From contig CANGSD010000046.1 in NCBI GenBank assembly GCA_947455875.1, positions 1 through 7,738 of the forward strand: a stretch of DNA of 7,738 nucleotides, written 5' to 3'. The notes beneath the pieces are model-generated. The model made no database searches and had not been told where the DNA came from. It saw nothing but the letters and a program-made list of their open reading frames with translations. The DNA comes from Comamonadaceae bacterium. GTDB taxonomy: Bacteria; Pseudomonadota; Gammaproteobacteria; Burkholderiales; Burkholderiaceae. This document shows, one piece after another, positions 6,668 to 7,738 of the stretch. The translations under genes and the position numbers were made by a program. How positions within the stretch are numbered: position 1 is the stretch's first letter; each line of letters starts with the position of its first letter.

Positions 6668-7738
6668 ATGAGCGACACACCACAACACGGCATCAGCACT
6701 GGCCTCACCAACTATGGGGACCGGGCCTTTGCGCTGTATTTGCGCCGCAGCTTCATCAAATCGATGGGGTATTCGACGGCGCTGCTCGAGCGCCCGGTGG
6801 TGGGCATCGCCTCCAGTGGTTCGGGGTTCAACAACTGCCACCGCTCCATGCCGGAGCTGGTTGAGGCCGTCAAGCGCGGCGTGCTCGCCGCCGGCGGATT
6901 GCCGATCGAGTTCCCGACCATCTCGCTGGGCGAGGTGTTCCTCAGTCCGACCAGCCTGATGTTTCGCAACCTCATGAGCATGGACGTCGAGGAAATGGTG
7001 CGCGCGCAGCCCATGGATTCGGTGGTGCTGATTGGCGGCTGCGACAAGACCGTGCCCGCGCAGTTGATGGGGGCCGCCGCCGCCGATGTGCCGGCCATTC
7101 AGCTGGTGACCGGGCCGATGATGACGGGCCGCCACGAGGGCGAGCGCCTGGGCGCCTGCACCGACTGCCGCCGTTTCTGGGGCAGCTATCGCGCCGGCAA
7201 GATCGACCGCAAGACCATTGACGTGGTGGAGGGCCGACTGGCCACCACCGCCGGTACCTGCGCGGTGATGGGCACCGCCAGCACCATGGCCTGCATCGCC
7301 GAAACACTGGGTATGTCGCTGCCGGGCACGGCGGCCATCCCGGCGGTGCATGCCGACCGTCTGCGTGCGGCCGAGGCCAGCGGCGCACAGGCCGTCCAGC
7401 TGATTCACAACCCCATCCGGCCCAGCCAGATCATCACCCCCAAGTCGGTGCACAACGCGCTGCGCGTCTTGCTGGCGCTGGGCGGCAGCACCAACGCGAT
7501 CATTCACCTGACCGCCGTGGCGGGACGGCGTGGCATTCCCGTGCCGCTGGACTTGCTCAACGAACTCAGTGACACCACGCCGGTGCTGGTCGACCTCAAG
7601 CCCACCGGCGACAACTACATGGAAGACTTTTACGCGGCTGGCGGCATGAGCGCCTTGCTGCGCGAGCTCAAGCCCCTGCTGCATCTGGACACGATGACCG
7701 TCACCGGCGAAACCCTGGGCGAGCGCCTGGCCGCCGAG
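6668..7738 (+). CDS. IlvD/Edd-family dehydratase, sugar-acid (L-arabinonate dehydratase) type, 3' end outside window
   Basis: The first 357 codons of a protein that is normally about 570-600 residues; the frame is still open at the window end. The family uses an Fe-S cluster and Mg2+ to dehydrate 2,3-dihydroxy acids to 2-keto-3-deoxy acids. The expected cluster cysteines are present: Cys57 (GFNNCH), Cys125 (GGCDK) and Cys198 (GTCAVMGTAST). Glu89, Asp126 and Lys127 (the lysine that is carboxylated in the family) fit the Mg site. From memory, the Rhizobium L-arabinonate dehydratase cysteines are 59, 127 and 200, a constant offset of two. The segments TNYGDRAF, IQLVTG and GACTDCRRFWG also favour the sugar-acid branch over true IlvD. 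The start has no Shine-Dalgarno, but a stop at 6611-6613 with no ATG in between leaves 6668 as the only reasonable ATG, and the numbering fits. The exact sugar acid is unknown. Confidence 0.92.
   Translation, partial: MSDTPQHGISTGLTNYGDRAFALYLRRSFIKSMGYSTALLERPVVGIASSGSGFNNCHRSMPELVEAVKRGVLAAGGLPIEFPTISLGEVFLSPTSLMFRNLMSMDVEEMVRAQPMDSVVLIGGCDKTVPAQLMGAAAADVPAIQLVTGPMMTGRHEGERLGACTDCRRFWGSYRAGKIDRKTIDVVEGRLATTAGTCAVMGTASTMACIAETLGMSLPGTAAIPAVHADRLRAAEASGAQAVQLIHNPIRPSQIITPKSVHNALRVLLALGGSTNAIIHLTAVAGRRGIPVPLDLLNELSDTTPVLVDLKPTGDNYMEDFYAAGGMSALLRELKPLLHLDTMTVTGETLGERLAAE

Overview
The window is GC-rich (roughly two thirds G+C by eye), and every supportable gene is on the + strand. The short intergenic gaps, the strong third-position G/C bias and an orphan Bug/TctC-type periplasmic binding protein inside a catabolic cluster all point to a betaproteobacterium of the order Burkholderiales. 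This is inference from style and gene content; no taxonomic marker gene is present.

Layout. Bases 1-2074 hold the molybdopterin-binding part of a xanthine-oxidase-family hydroxylase. It is split over two reading frames: an N-terminal piece already open at base 1 (ends 1047) and a C-terminal piece (1058-2074). The stop codon of the first overlaps a good Shine-Dalgarno sequence for the second. A Bug/TctC solute-binding protein follows (2152-3138), then an IolD-like thiamine-diphosphate enzyme (3155-5062) and an NAD(P)+-dependent aldehyde dehydrogenase (5086-6549). After a 118-base gap with a GC-rich hairpin comes an IlvD/Edd-family dehydratase of the sugar-acid (L-arabinonate dehydratase) type, which runs off the window at 7738. 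No stretch longer than 300 bases lacks a gene. I see no RNA gene, mobile element or CRISPR array.

How the parts may work together. The set reads as a catabolic operon: periplasmic capture of a (probably carboxylated) substrate, oxidation by a molybdenum hydroxylase, C-C cleavage or decarboxylation by a ThDP enzyme, oxidation of the resulting aldehyde to an acid, and dehydration of a polyhydroxy acid. The substrate cannot be read from the sequence, and the order of steps is hypothesis.

The most noteworthy points are the two-polypeptide molybdopterin subunit, which resembles the NdhL/NdhM arrangement of Eubacterium barkeri nicotinate dehydrogenase, and the combination of such a hydroxylase with an IolD-like ring-opening-type enzyme, an aldehyde dehydrogenase and a sugar-acid dehydratase, which I do not recognise as a described pathway.
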